Assembly: GCA_903813345.2 (NCBI GenBank)
Contig: CAIIXF020000012.1
Coordinates: 18,731,520 to 18,795,519, forward strand
DNA: 64,000 bases
Origin: Owenia fusiformis
Taxonomy: Eukaryota; Annelida; Polychaeta; Sabellida; Oweniidae
Direction: 5' to 3'
How positions within the stretch are numbered: the stretch's first letter is position 1; each line of letters starts with the position of its first letter. Below are positions 46,753 to 58,825 of the stretch, piece after piece. The translations under genes and the position numbers were made by a program. The notes beneath the pieces are model-generated. The model was not told where the DNA came from and searched no databases. It saw only the letters and a program-made list of their open reading frames with translations.

Positions 46753-47720
46753 ACGATCATTAACAGAACACAATTTTGATAATCAGACCTCAAGTTTTAC
46801 ATAGGAAGAAACACAGCAAATCATCATCTAGTTTCTAAGCACTCAGGGAGTCCCAGATTTGCTGCCGAAAATTCAAAATTATGTAATGCTCAACCCTTTG
46901 TACGTAGCTATTTCGCTTCATAAATTACCACAGGTAGGTAACGCAAAGGCTAGTTTTAGGCTGCGTAATGACTAGATTGACTCCTGTATATTTCAAGTGG
47001 GCTTCACAAGAAATCACTATATCTTCTTTGCAAAAAAAACAAAAACAGACACTTTTTCAGTCTTCAAATAACATTTCAATCCAACACTAGCAATGTATTC
47101 ACCATATGAAGGTGCATTCGGATTTTTCTGAGTTGACATTCTAAATCACCCTACAAAACATAAAATTGGAGTCGATGGACGGTAAACATTTTACCCCATA
47201 ATTCATGTGATATTAATACATGTTCGATTTTTTCAATAGTACTTTTTTCAAGGTTAAATTTTTTTAGTTTGGGCCACGGATAAATTACCCCTTTGGCACA
47301 AAAATCAAGGTGCTTTAGGGCATTGTAGGGTAGGGTCTGATGATAGCCGGATGTTTATGCCAATAACGAAATTAATATAATTTTGATAATTAGCTTGTCT
47401 CTAATACTGTAGAAAATGGAAATTAATCTTTATTGCTCTATTTGGTAGATTCTCATTTAACGGATGGAATTCCCTTTTTAACATGCTATATTTCATGACA
47501 ATCAGCCACTTTTGACAATCTTATGAATTCTTTTTTATCAATATTGTATTGATTTCTCAATGCACCCCTTATAGGGTATGAGAGTACAAAAGACAAACTT
47601 AACTTATACATGTAATAAACATTAAAATAACATTTATATATTATAGTGTACGTTTTTTGCCCAACCTCGATTAAAAATTTACAAAGTTTTATTAGTATAA
47701 TTTTTGTTCGAATTCATTAA

Positions 47721-48083
47721 TTATTTCTCAAACTTCTGCGTGTTTGGATTTGTCAAATAACATTTAGGAAGGTACCTTTTTCTAATATAACTTAAAGCTT
47801 TGCATTCTAAAATGACATGAAATTCATCACCTATTCCTCCCGCTATTCCTTTACCACATAAATCACAGAACCTATTTTCCCTTGGAATATTTTTATAACG
47901 TCCTCTTTCAACTCGAAGTCTATTATTACACAATCTGTACATAATTAGAACTTTTCTATATTTATCTGGCATAAATTCTAAATAGTGTTCAAATGAAAAT
48001 TCTGTTTTAAGTATTTCATAGTTGTAACTTTTAGTACTAACTGTCTTGTCACTATTCCACTTTTGTAAAAACTGATCTTGCAT
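47721..48083 (-). pseudogene. LINE ORF2 C-terminal fragment
   Basis: A 120-codon frame with RLCNNRLRVERGRYKNIPRE and FCDLCGKGIAGG followed by DEFHVILEC, a C-x2-C-x12-H-x4-C cluster, then SYIRKRYLPKCY. This arrangement is the C-terminal zinc-knuckle region of non-LTR retrotransposons and resembles the end of the frame at 31189-32670. The RT domain is missing. Confidence 0.75.
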
Positions 48084-48089
48084 CCTTAA

Positions 48090-49088
48090 TTAGTTTTACT
48101 TTTTTGATAAACTCTGCATAACTACAGTGTAACTGACTTCGGATTTATCCAAACATCTGACATGCCAAGATTGTTTAATGTGTTTTTCACATTAGTAAAC
48201 CAATTTGAGGAAAAACTGTCAGACCTCCTTATATCTGACCCGAACGAGCCACCTAGTGGTGAAAAGTACTACCTACTCGCATCTGCGTTATTTGGGTATT
48301 TCAGTAGCTTTGGCAAGCTCTAACTTTCCTATTAGACGGGTTTGGTCGCAATTCTTTCACCAAAACGTGCCTAATTCAATTTTAAGAAAAGTCAGAAATA
48401 AAAAGTATCATTCAAATGTCCACACTTGGATTATTTGGAAAGGAACCTAGTTTGGTCACACTCATTAGGCTTTGTCTGCTTATGTAACCATGCAGCTGCA
48501 GGTAATGCCTTCCCATGATACTTATGGTCAATAGAAATCTGTAAATAATTAACAGTTATTGGTGCATACATTAAGGGTTCAAGGAAACATTTTCTACACT
48601 CGTTCTCCCAAAGTCTGTCTATTCCAAAGGAGAGTAAAAGCTATGGATCCCACGATGGACATTGATGTATTTGTTACAAACCCTTGACATTATTACATGT
48701 GGCCCAAAGGGAGACTTCTGTAGCCGTTTGCAAAACTTTAAAGGAGTAAAAACTGAGTAAAAATCTTACATTGATTTTTTCATTTCCAAGTACAAATTAA
48801 GTTTTTTCACATTGATACACTTAATAGATAACTGTTGGCAAATGTAGAGTGAATAATAATTTAAAGAATAAATATTTTTGAATAAAAAAGGGAGTGTATT
48901 TTATACTAAAAGCTCTCAGCAAATAACATTGCCATGAAATGAACAAAAAATCACTTCCAAAGCTTTGTACATGTTCCTTCCACTTGCTGTAAAATGTCTC
49001 AGTTAGTTTATGAGATTACAGGTACATGCATTGGAACAGTTTGTTTTGAATTGGCACCTTGGAGATAAATGAACCAATCACAATGTCC
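48090..49088. other. RAD1 downstream region, no other gene seen
   Basis: Contains a solo CCTACTCGCATCTGCG end of the 18246/53620 repeat family near 48230-48290, and presumably the RAD1 3' UTR next to 49089. No clear exon. Confidence 0.4.
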
Positions 49089-52000
49089 TCAGTCATTCAC
49101 TTCTTCATCAGGAGAACACTGAAAATATATACCAATAAGAATGAATCAATAAATGAATGTCCTCAATCATTATGGCCTTGCTTAAGGACTGTCAATAGAT
49201 GGCGAAGAATTTAGTGGGTTTTACTATACACTTTTCAATAAAAAATATTCAAAACTTCATTATATTTCAACTTAAAATATTAACATTGTTAACAGAGAAA
49301 ATGTGTGACTTATCCTTCACAAATTCATTTGGAGAAGAGTAAAAATGAGCAGAATATAGGAACACATATTTCCCACCATGTTTGAAAATTTTGAAGTTGA
49401 ATTTTTTTGATTTTTGAATTTAGAATACTGCAACTAAGTGACATATACATGTAGTGCAGTGGAATGTTCAAAACCTCTGGGTGGAGAGCACTATGATATA
49501 TTTATTGTTATGTTCATGTATAATCTACTCAATCTCTGTAATAATTGCTATCATTGAATATATGAAATGTATCATCACCATTATAGTTCCTATAATCAAT
49601 TATAAAAAAGTCTACTTACATAATACTCAACAAAACACACTTGGCCGTCATCATTTTTTATCATATATTGCAGAGATATGAATCCTCTGTAGTCCGTCCT
49701 GATGGAGATTCTAGTGGCGGTTGCCAGGGCTTTAGTAGAGGGCTTTAACAGAGAGAGCTTGTACCTAGAAAAAAGAGATGAGATTCCTTTGTAATCTACC
49801 CTGTAAGGAATTCTTTTTGAGATTGCCAGGGCTTTAGTAGAGGGCTTTAACAGAGAGAGCTTGTACCTAGAAAAAAGAGATGAGATTCCTTTGTAATCTA
49901 CCCTGTAAGGAATTCTTTTTGAGATTGCCAGGGCTTTAGTAGAGGGCTTTAACAGAGAGAGCTTGTACCTAGAAAAAAGAGATGAGATTCCTTTGTAATC
50001 TACCCTGTAAGGAATTCTTTTTGAGATTGCAAGGGGGCTTTAACAGATGCAGCAAGCATACACAGAGATAAACGTGTACCTGGAATAAAGAAATAAGAAT
50101 ATAATGTACATAAATAAATGGAGGGCTCATACAAAAGGACCTATTTATGTACAATTGTACATAAAATAAATGAAGTGCATTTAATAGTAAAAGGATTTGA
50201 GATAATAGAGAGTTTAAACTTGCTCTGTTTTTCACAATGTAAACATAAACTGAAAGTACATGAATCAACAGAGAGATATAAGCACTTTAGTCTACTACAG
50301 ATACCAATTCAGCTTCAGATTTTCTTGTTTGTGAAATTCATGTGAAGTTACGGCCGATTGAGTATTTTGTTCAAAATTTAATACAATATTAAACAAAACA
50401 CTCAATCAGCCGGGCGCGGCCGATGGATCGGAGCAAATGTGACCCAGGCATTACTGATGTATGGATCAGTGAAAATGTCTCATTGATTTTGAACATTTTG
50501 TCTCTGGTGGTATATGCTTTGTTGAGAGATGATCCTTTTTCTCTACATGTCATGGGTAGTTTTTTGTAAACCATTCCTTCTTTGGCTCAAGGAGCATCTT
50601 TATCTCTATGAAGAAAATCCATTAACTTTCCTTAAACGTTTTTTTATTAAGGAATTTTTGAGTTGAATTTGTTTATTAAAATTTTTTCAAGATGGCCGCC
50701 GCTTTAAAAATGACGGGACTTTTTCGCAAAAATCATAAATTTTTCATTCTAAACCAAAGTAATTAATATTATTGTTTGAAATTTTGGTAGTATATTCACA
50801 ACATTTATCTATTTCACATATATTCCGTGTTTTTCATCCTGAACCCCAGGGGCCGTGTATGGGGGGTCAGGAAAACAGAAATTTTCGCTAATTTTTAGAT
50901 CTTTCTGAAGTATAGCTTTATTATACTCAAATGAAAGGCAATTAAGAGTAGATTGCAAATATTGTATCTTTTTTCTGATTCGAGCCTCGTAAAATTCAAA
51001 ATGGCCGTCTAATGTACGATTTCGCAATAATTTTTCGATCCCTTCAAAGTATGGCTATATTATACTCAAATTGAAGGATTTTTGGAGTAGATCACAATTA
51101 TGGTATTATTTTTCAGATTTGTACCTCAGAAAATTCAAAATGGCTGCTTAGCAGGAATTCGCAATTCTAAAATCTAATTTTTTCAATTTTAACCAAAGTA
51201 ATGAGTATAATTGATTGGAATTCGGTAATTGATATTTTGTTCGTTGGGATTTGCTACTCCGCAGAGTTGCCATTATCTAGTTCTGACTCTCAATATCCGT
51301 GTTTTCATCTCATAATTGTCGTCTGTCCATATGATAACCTTGCAGATTTTTTCATTGAACTAGTTTGTCTTGTATTTAATCTATTTAATCTCAGTTTCAT
51401 TATTAGAAATATTAGCATATCCATTTATTTCTTTTACTTAGATTCATTGAGATTCATCTGATGCAACAGATCAGTACGTGTAGGTACACCTGAACTACCC
51501 TTTGCATTCGTTTGACTTCACTTCTTAAAAGAGAGCTTCGTCTTGTAGTTTAACTAGACTCTGCATGCAGGGTACACCTGAACTAAGTGTAATCATAAAT
51601 CAATAAAGGCCTCAGGCCAGAGATGGTGTGAATCATAAAACTGAGGCTGAACAGATATTCAAGCGAGAAGACTACTTACAATGTATATATGGACGATTCA
51701 TAGGTTATATGTTTTCATTCTGATCTTATTTGTAAGCTTAAACTCTCTAATGTTTACCTACTATACAACAAAGGAAGTTCATTCAACACATATTACTTTT
51801 GCATTAAAAACAACAGTACAGATGGTTTTAATTTAGATGAAAATTATATTCTAATGCAATACCTGTTTGTTTGTGTTTGTTGACACTCGAATGATTCTAC
51901 CATATCAGAATCTTTGGGGAAATCTTGCTGAAAACAAAAAATATATACTGTAGATTGGGTTAATTTGGCGCCCGCTTTAATTTGGCGAATTTGGCGAAAT

Positions 52001-55000
52001 TGAAAAATTCGCCAATATAAATCTTCGCCAAAATTTAGAATGAATCCCCGGGAATTATCTAGGGTATTTCGTCCAGTGTATCTAGGTCACTTCCGGTTTA
52101 GTTTTTTCCAAAAATATGAAAAAATGTCTCTCATAAATTGGCTCAGAACTGGTCAGTCACTCATTAATACTCAGGGAAAACTAGAAAGGAAAAGCGCAGT
52201 ATAGGAGCAGCATCGATCGAGGGGCAAAATGTAAAGGATGATCTCACAAATATGTACAAACGTGGTGAATATCGCCATTGGTCCTCAAAAGATAAAATGA
52301 ACATTGCCAAACATGCCCATTTACATGATAATTCGCAAACAGCGGGTAAGTTTAACAATTTTTTTGCATATCCGCCAAATTAAATAGCCGCCAATATGCC
52401 AAAAATGGCAAAATCGCCAAATTAAATAGCGCCAAATTAACCCAATCTACAGTAATGTTCATACCTGACATACTTGTCTCTTTTTCAAAACTTGCCAGGT
52501 GATTTAAAGGGGCAACAAAGACTGGTGACAGTGTAGAGTAAGGTGAGAAAAAATGCACATGTTGGCATTTCTCCATGTTTTGCCTATTTTATTAGCATTA
52601 ACAGTTCTGACTCAATTTCAGGATAATCTCTTTAAATAATTTATGTGTCTAAACATTAAAACTTGCAAAAATTCATTTTTTTAATTCTGCTGAATTTCGT
52701 CATTTTATGTCTTTAAAAACTTTTACATTCTGTATATTCGATCGGATATTTAAATTCTTTTATCAGAAAAAGAAGGAATAGTAAATGAAATACTGGTATG
52801 ATGTTTGAAACGATTGCTTCCATCAATTTACAATCTCTTTAGAATCTTTATTGCAAAATACTGTCAAAATCTTATGACCTCCGCAAATATAACAGCAAAA
52901 TGTCACCACCTGTCATTTGATACCAAACTCTGAATGCCAACCGCCGAACTCTGAACACCCTCCACAAATAAGTTGGGGACTATAACAATATGGCACCACT
53001 TGTTGTGGTACAGACATAAAAAGTAAGCTTGTAGCCATAATCTTTGAACTCACAAGCTGATACATGCTGGTTAAGATTTTTTGACATTTTTACAATGAAT
53101 CATAATGATGTATAATTATGTTCAGGTATTTGTAACAGGTGATATGTTAAATATTTCAAACTCAATTATTGCAATGTAATATTTTACTATACACAGTGAA
53201 ACCTGTCTAAATCAAACACCTTTTGGACCTCTAAAAATGTTCAACTTGAGAGGTGTTCCATTTTTAGAGGTTTATTTCACATTGGTCTTGGGAAAAGTGT
53301 TCCACTAGCAGTGGTGTTCCACCTTTAGAGGTGTTTCATTTTATGGGTTTCAATGTACATGCATACTAGCAAATGCATACGTTACTCACATGTGTACTCC
53401 CCGAGTTACCAAATGTTGACATTCTAAAGTATGGTTTGTCTGGGGACATAAGAATTTGTAGAACTTCACTTGTCATGTCTAATTCACTGAATGCTTCCCT
53501 CAGAGGTTCAGTCTACAAAAGTCAATTTATAAAAGTCATCAATTTGTAAAATAGAGGGTTTGTTTAATCTGCCGCCCCTACCTAAGTGGATACCTACCCA
53601 TCCACCATGCAGGGTCTGATTTTAATTTAATTTCAATTACTCAGATGCGAGTAGGCAGTTACCAGTTTTGCCACCAGGTGGCTGATTCGGGTGAATTAAC
53701 ATGGCAGGGTATTACAAAATTCCCTTAAACTTGAATATGCATCAGTTTTAGTGGTTCACTTTTCATATTACCCTTATGTATCTTATTTCTAAATGTAATT
53801 TTACAGGTAGATTCCAAATATGACATCAGTTTGACTGAATTGTGAATTTTTAATGATGTAAATCAAAATTATTTCTACTCGCATCTGGGATATTAATCTT
53901 GCATTGCGAGAAACTATTTCAAGTTTATCACAATCCAGTTACTGGAGTAGGATGCATGTTTATATTTCAGAAGTACAGCGACATAGGGGAGGTAAAACAG
54001 GACACTTTTACACAGGATAAGTTCAGTCAGTTAAATGAAAGCATATTCTTCTACTTTTTATGTAGAGATGTACATTCATGCACTGAACATGAATATTACC
54101 TTCATTCACTTACCAACCAGCATTAAACTAATCTTGCTATTAAACATTTTCTCTTCAAATTGTGTCAAAACCATCTAAAGTGAAGCTATTTTCTTTAAAT
54201 TTGTCCAATTTTTAGAGTCTTTATTTTAATTTTTTCTGAGAACATTAATTCTTAGTACCCTGCGTGCAGAGTCTAGTTAAACTACACTCTGCCTAGTAGA
54301 GACCATATTACAGTTTATTAGCCCTGCCCCCACGACGGGTCCTGGTGACAGTTTGGGTAATAAATCACTTTTGACCTACGCGCTGACCTTTCTTTCATCA
54401 ATCAGCTAGCTTGAAGAAACATACGCCGAATGCGTTCTAATTAAATATGCGCATGTCATTGGTCAATTCCGGGCTCAACGATGACGTCGGAAGGAATGAC
54501 CATATATAGAACGTCGGTCAAATTTGGCCGACGAACAATGATTGGCGCGGTGAGTTCACAGGTTTATTTAAGTTTGAAAGAGTGAAGACGAAGCTCTCTT
54601 TTAAGAAGTGAAGTCAAACGAATGCAAAGGGTAAATTCTTAGTAGTTTATTGATAATTGACATGACAAAAATGTGTTTACTTGGTTGAGCTAAAATTGAA
54701 GGTTTACAGATATCAAAAAAAATTGTCTGCCATATTTGGATGATACTTAATATTAATATCATCCTGTTGTGGAACAGTCATTTGAGCAACATTACCTTCA
54801 TGATTATCTTGTTCACTACATTAGCACTGCTAAAGTTGAAATCTAGTGTCTCATCTGGTTCTAGTGTTTTAATGCTGCAGTCTGTCAATACCCCACTTTC
54901 TTCTAACCTGTAAAAGGAAATCAAATATATACGATGACTGCTTTCCTATAATCTCTGACACAATTTCAGTGAGCATAGGAATTTATATGTACACTTGTAC

Positions 55001-57172
55001 AGGGTGCCCACTTTCATTGTATTGCTGACAGAAATTTCAATGTACAGAGTGACCACTTTCTCTAGCAGGAATATCAAAGTACAGACCACATTTTTAATAG
55101 AATACATTATTTAAATTCCCATATAAATCCGTATAAAGCGTATTCACATGGACATAAAAACTCAATAAGCATGTCAGTAGTGTGGGTGGGGTTCCATGGG
55201 AGGTACCCATACTTACATTAGTGTAAGAGGACAACCATAGCCACCATAGCACATCTTCAAAGCTGTATTTACCCCTGGAACTGCACTGCTTCCAAATATG
55301 TTCAGGCAATCCTAAGATTAATTTAAAATGGTTTAGCACAATTTAAATATATGCCTATACATTCCAATGGGAGTCAAGACTCATATAGATGGCAGTTCAC
55401 TAAATTTTCTCTTGTAGGTTATTGTTCCCATTGGTTTGTACATAAATGTCACCTCAATATTTTAAAAATATACACTTGTAAGGAAAAGTCTCAAAAGAGT
55501 TAATACTAGGCATATTTTAGGAGACAGGGACACTAAATGATATGCCAATAATTAGCTTTTTAATTAACCTATTGATTTACATGCCGAATGAAACATGTAG
55601 TAATAATAAAAGTGGAACACTTTCCAAATGCCTGTTTTCTCATTTGAAATTGAAATCTGTAAATGGAACACCTAAAAGAAAGATTATTTTGTGGCACTAC
55701 ATGTATTTAGTTACTAACTACATGTACATGTATAGGCATTCCATGTGCACCAATGGGCAGTTATAATGCCATTGGTGTATGTACATATGTACCCAGCCAT
55801 TTAATGTATAAAGTTATGATAAATAAATATGTAAAAAACTGTATACCAGTAAGACTGTAAGGTTGATCTTGAACGTTGACTGCTCTTCTTTGATGATAAA
55901 CTCTTGGAAAACCCCTGCATGGATAAATGCATTGGCCTGGAGACACTTTGACTCCTCAACAGTCAACTTGATCCCATTCTTAGTGGCAAAAAATATTGCT
56001 GTCTGCAAAAGGAATGTATCACATATTAAAGTACACATGAAGATCATGGACCAAGATTTTTGGAGGCTTACATGTATGATCTGAGCCAAAACTGAAACAG
56101 TCAATCTCATCAGTGCATGAGGTACATGTAGCAACATACAGATACAGTACTTTCAATCATTTCTGGCCAGTTTCAGTTGAAAAACCGGTAAAATATATTT
56201 CTGCAAAATTTTGGTCGCAGTTTCTTTGCCTAGCTAAACCAGCTGTTCTGATAGTTCAAAATCAGGCCCGTAGCCAGGATTTCCCAGGGGGAGAGGGGGT
56301 TCACTTTTTGGAAAATACCAGGAGGGGTTCACTTTTGACAATTTTGGTCAAAAAATGGCAATTTGGAAAGAATTTTTGGCCAGGGTGGGGTTCGCTCAAC
56401 CCATCAAACCTCCCCTTGCTATGGGCCCAAAGATGTCAATAAATTTATTGAAACCCAATCTACTGTACATGTACATGTACAGTGTACATGTAGACTCCCA
56501 GTGTAGGCTACATGTAGTCTAGCTCTTACCGCAAAGCTACAAAAATAACATCTTGTATGATCTAGCCTAGGGTGATAATATTGGGCCGTCAACTCAAAAT
56601 TGCTGGCACGACTGTCCTAATTGGTCCTTGTAAAAATGTTGTGATTTGATAGACATATGAACTGTGATGGTTCTTAGTACATATTTGATCGGATAATTGA
56701 GATGATGAGTAGGAAAAACTGAGTTGATGGGATGGAAACTGATTTGACAGGTAACAGAAAATGAAATGACCGTGCAAAAACTGAGATGTTGGTTACCTGA
56801 GAATGAGATGGCGTGGTAAGCGCTGATATGATGGGTATGGTTACTACCCAGGTTACTACTGTGATGATGGCTAAGGGACTGAGATTAGGGGTGACATGCA
56901 TGGTCAGCTTCATTATTTCCTAGAAAAATATTCAGTTGACGGCCGAATAGTGGCTCAGCTTAGGTTACAATACACTTGACTTTCACTGTGACTGATTATT
57001 CAATTTCAAATATTTTTCATTTTCTTTTGAATTGAAATTTGAATCACGAAATCAAAATAGAACTTACATCTTTGAAGTGTATGGCTTTTATGATGCTAGA
57101 CATGTTCTTTGCGTTGTCCAGTTTGGCCACCAACACAAACTGTTCTTCTTCATCTTGGGTAGAAAGGGACAT
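49089..57172 (-). CDS. RAD1: RAD1 checkpoint clamp subunit, complete (8 coding exons)
   Basis: Coding exons, in reading order: 57068-57172, 55847-56002, 55217-55311, 54796-54907, 53390-53512, 51863-51927, 49620-49764, 49089-49118. All have GT/AG borders and joining them keeps one frame of 276 codons, against about 280 in vertebrate RAD1. Diagnostic text: VLVAKLDNAKN and IIKAIHF (exon 1), FFATKNGIKLTVEE and AFIHAGVFQEF (2), NIFGSSAVPG (3), DETLDFNFSSANVVNKII (4), LREAFSELDMTSEVLQI (5), FPKDSDMVESF (6), KLSLLKPSTKALA and GQVCFVEYY (7), CSPDEEVND-stop (8). RAD1 forms the PCNA-like 9-1-1 ring with RAD9 and HUS1, loaded at damaged DNA to activate ATR signalling in the nucleus. The start ATG lies in an exon whose acceptor is at 57289, so a non-coding first exon is expected upstream. 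Introns hold several MITEs, and exon 7 is partly duplicated. Confidence 0.95.
49723..50079 (-). repeat. 102-bp tandem array duplicating the 5' part of RAD1 exon 7
   Basis: Upstream of exon 7 (acceptor at 49765) the 102-bp unit made of TTTTTTCTAG plus the exon start repeats at acceptors 49867 and 49969, and a diverged fourth acceptor lies at 50080. Units 2 and 3 carry YKLSLLKPSTKALA followed by a diverged copy of the next exon part (ISKRIPYRVDYKGISSL versus TATRISIRTDYRGFISL). The unit is 34 codons with no stop, so use of the acceptors at 49867 or 49969 would add 34 or 68 residues in frame. The fourth copy reads a stop after 12 codons. Confidence 0.85.
50345..50452. mobile_element. GC-rich MITE of the CATCGGCCG family, in RAD1 intron 6
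   Basis: CGGCCGATTGAGTATTTTGT at the left and ACAAAACACTCAATCAGCCG at the right are inverted; the right end continues GGAGCAAATGTGACCCAGGC. The left terminal part is missing. Confidence 0.6.
51496..51574. mobile_element. 79-bp deletion derivative with 9-bp TSD, RAD1 intron 6
   Basis: Ends TACCCTTTGC and GCAGGGTA. CACCTGAAC flanks both sides (51487-51495 and 51575-51583). Its two halves match the two ends of the element at 54256-54633 in inverse orientation, with about 300 bp missing from the middle. Confidence 0.85.
51946..52454. mobile_element. 509-bp MITE with TA-type ends next to RAD1 exon 6
   Basis: TACTGTAGATTGGGTTAATT at the left and its complement AATTAACCCAATCTACAGTA at the right; the next inner words TTGGCG / CGCCAA are repeated several times as subterminal repeats. 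It sits in RAD1 intron 5. Its left end is about 18 bp from the first base of exon 6 (51927). Confidence 0.8.
52885..53022. mobile_element. GTCACCACC family, short copy in RAD1 intron 5
   Basis: Starts AAAATGTCACCACCTGTCAT, contains TGCCAACCGCCGAACTC and ends with a diverged GTTGTGGTACAGACATAAAA. No VNTR. Confidence 0.55.
53195..53357. mobile_element. MITE with AGTGAAACCTG ends, RAD1 intron 5
   Basis: CACAGTGAAACCTGTCTAAA at the left and ATGGGTTTCAATGTA at the right form weak inverted ends; the core repeats 'gaggtgttccatttttagaggt'. Confidence 0.4.
53620..53893. mobile_element. MITE with CAGATGCGAGTAG ends, RAD1 intron 4
   Basis: CAGATGCGAGTAG at 53642 and CTACTCGCATCTG at 53876 are exact inverted ends. 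The body is shared with 18246-18690 in inverse orientation. Confidence 0.65.
54256..54633. mobile_element. 378-bp element with 9-bp TSD, RAD1 intron 4
   Basis: Ends TACCCTGCGTGCAGAGTCTA and GCAAAGGGTA. AATTCTTAG flanks both sides exactly (54247-54255 and 54634-54642). The interior is GC-richer than the flanks. Only about 6-8 terminal bases are inverted. A 9-bp duplication suggests a Mutator-like transposase, but no transposase is present to confirm it. Confidence 0.85.
56268..56430. mobile_element. GGCCCGTAGCCAGGA-type element, RAD1 intron 1
   Basis: Starts AGGCCCGTAGCCAGGATT and ends CCTTGCTATGGGCCC, diverged inverted ends of a widespread hAT-like family in marine invertebrates. A related start is at 13427. 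Confidence 0.5.
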
Positions 57173-57504
57173 TGTCACATTTCCTCTTTTTGTAGAAATT
57201 AGGCTATATCTGTTTAAAATTTTCCCGGGAAAGTCTACCAGATTACGCCTGCCAGGTTGCGCTTGATGTACAAATTTGATTGGATACTGGAAAACGTGAA
57301 AATGTGAAATTATTTTTGTTTTGTCATACTATTCTAAATAAACCGGTTTAACCTGCGATCTTGAAGGTAAGTATGTTCCTGATATTCTTCAGTTCTGTGC
57401 ATTTAGCTTTGGTCGAAACAGTGACTGTAAATTGTCACTCTCTCTCCGTCAATCAAATCAAATCAAATGGCTTTTCACTTTGCTATGAAAATTCCACATG
57501 CTAG

Positions 57505-58638
57505 CCTATCTATTGCAAGACTTACGCCTGCCACAACCGTCACCATGTTAATCAGTGTTTTTTAAGTAGCGCAAGAATCCTGCCATGACCGTGGTAGTGT
57601 TATCGTGTAAGCCTGGTATAACCGTGACAGGCTGGTATAACCGTGACAATGCTGTATTCTATTGCAATGCCTGTCATGACCCTGGAAGTGTTATCGTGGA
57701 AGCCTGGCGCGACCGTAGCCTTTATTGTGGTTTATAAGCGAATGTGAATATTAATGTATAGTAGTAATTTTGATTTTGACATGATTAAGGTAGTTAACAC
57801 CATGATCATAGTATTAAACTGTTTAATTGTAATGAGGATCACTTAAAATTGTTAAGGATATTCCTGGCATTAATGCCATACATATTTACTAGTCATTGCA
57901 ATACATTATAATGGTCATAGTAGAACTAAGCCTAAATCTCTACATTACCACCCTCATACCTGGCCTTGCAATACTATATTACATTGTCACGGTCATACCA
58001 GGCTTTGCAATCCCATAAAACATTGTCATGGTCATGCCAGGTTTTCAAATACACATTGTCACGGTCAATTATAGCAATCATAAATTTCTACATCACCACT
58101 CTCATACCCGAACTTGGAATACTATATCACATTGCCATGGCAGTCATACCAAGCCTTGCAATACTATATTACATTGCCATGGTCATGCCAGGCTTTGCAA
58201 TACACATTGTCACGGTTATAGCAGTCCTAATCGTAAATTTCTACATTACAACTCTCATACCTGAACTTACAATACTATATTACATTGTCACGGTCATGCC
58301 AGGCTTTGCAATACACATTGTCACGGTTATAGCAGTCCTAATTGTAAATTTCTACATTACAACTCTCATACCTGAACTTGCAATACTATATTACATTGTC
58401 ACGGTCATGCCAGGCTTTGCAGTACTATGTTACATTGTTACGGTCATACCAAGCCTTGCAGAACTATATTACATTGTCACGGTCATGGCAGGCATTGCAA
58501 TATAATACAGCATTGTCGCGATTATACCAGGCTTTCACGATAACATTACCACGGTCATGGCAGGATCCTTGCGCTACTTAAAAAACACTGAATAACATGG
58601 TGACGGTTACGCCAGGCGTTAGTCTTGCAACAGATAGG
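57505..58638. mobile_element. 1134-bp TIR element with internal tandem repeats
   Basis: About 100-bp inverted ends: CCTATCTATTGCAAGACTTA… at 57505 and its complement ending GATAGG at 58638 (shared GCCTG, ACCGTCACCATGTTA, AGTGTTTTTTAAGTAGCGCA, CCTGCCATGACCGTGGTA). From 57955 to 58560 a ~55-60-bp motif ('gcaatactatattacattgtcacggtcatgccaggctt') is repeated about nine times. A partial copy is at 25216-25430. Frames inside are repeat products. It lies upstream of the RAD1 start codon. Confidence 0.7.
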
Positions 58639-58825
58639 GTCTCGAAAATTCTTACCTCAGTGTATTCACTATTCAGTGCTCTATTTTCTCCGTCCTAGTA
58701 AGTCCAAATATAGTGGAATTTGTGTCCATAATGATAAATAAGAACTTAAAAATTTGAAGCGGATATTTACATGTTCGCTATGCTAACTCTTCAAATGTTG
58801 AGGTGATTTTGGAGCCTGATTACGC

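Noticed and set aside
57966-58581. 179-codon frame with repeated hydrophobic ITTLIPELAILYYI segments as a multi-pass membrane protein
   Set aside because: It is the tandem array of the 57505-58638 element; the period of the segments equals the DNA repeat.
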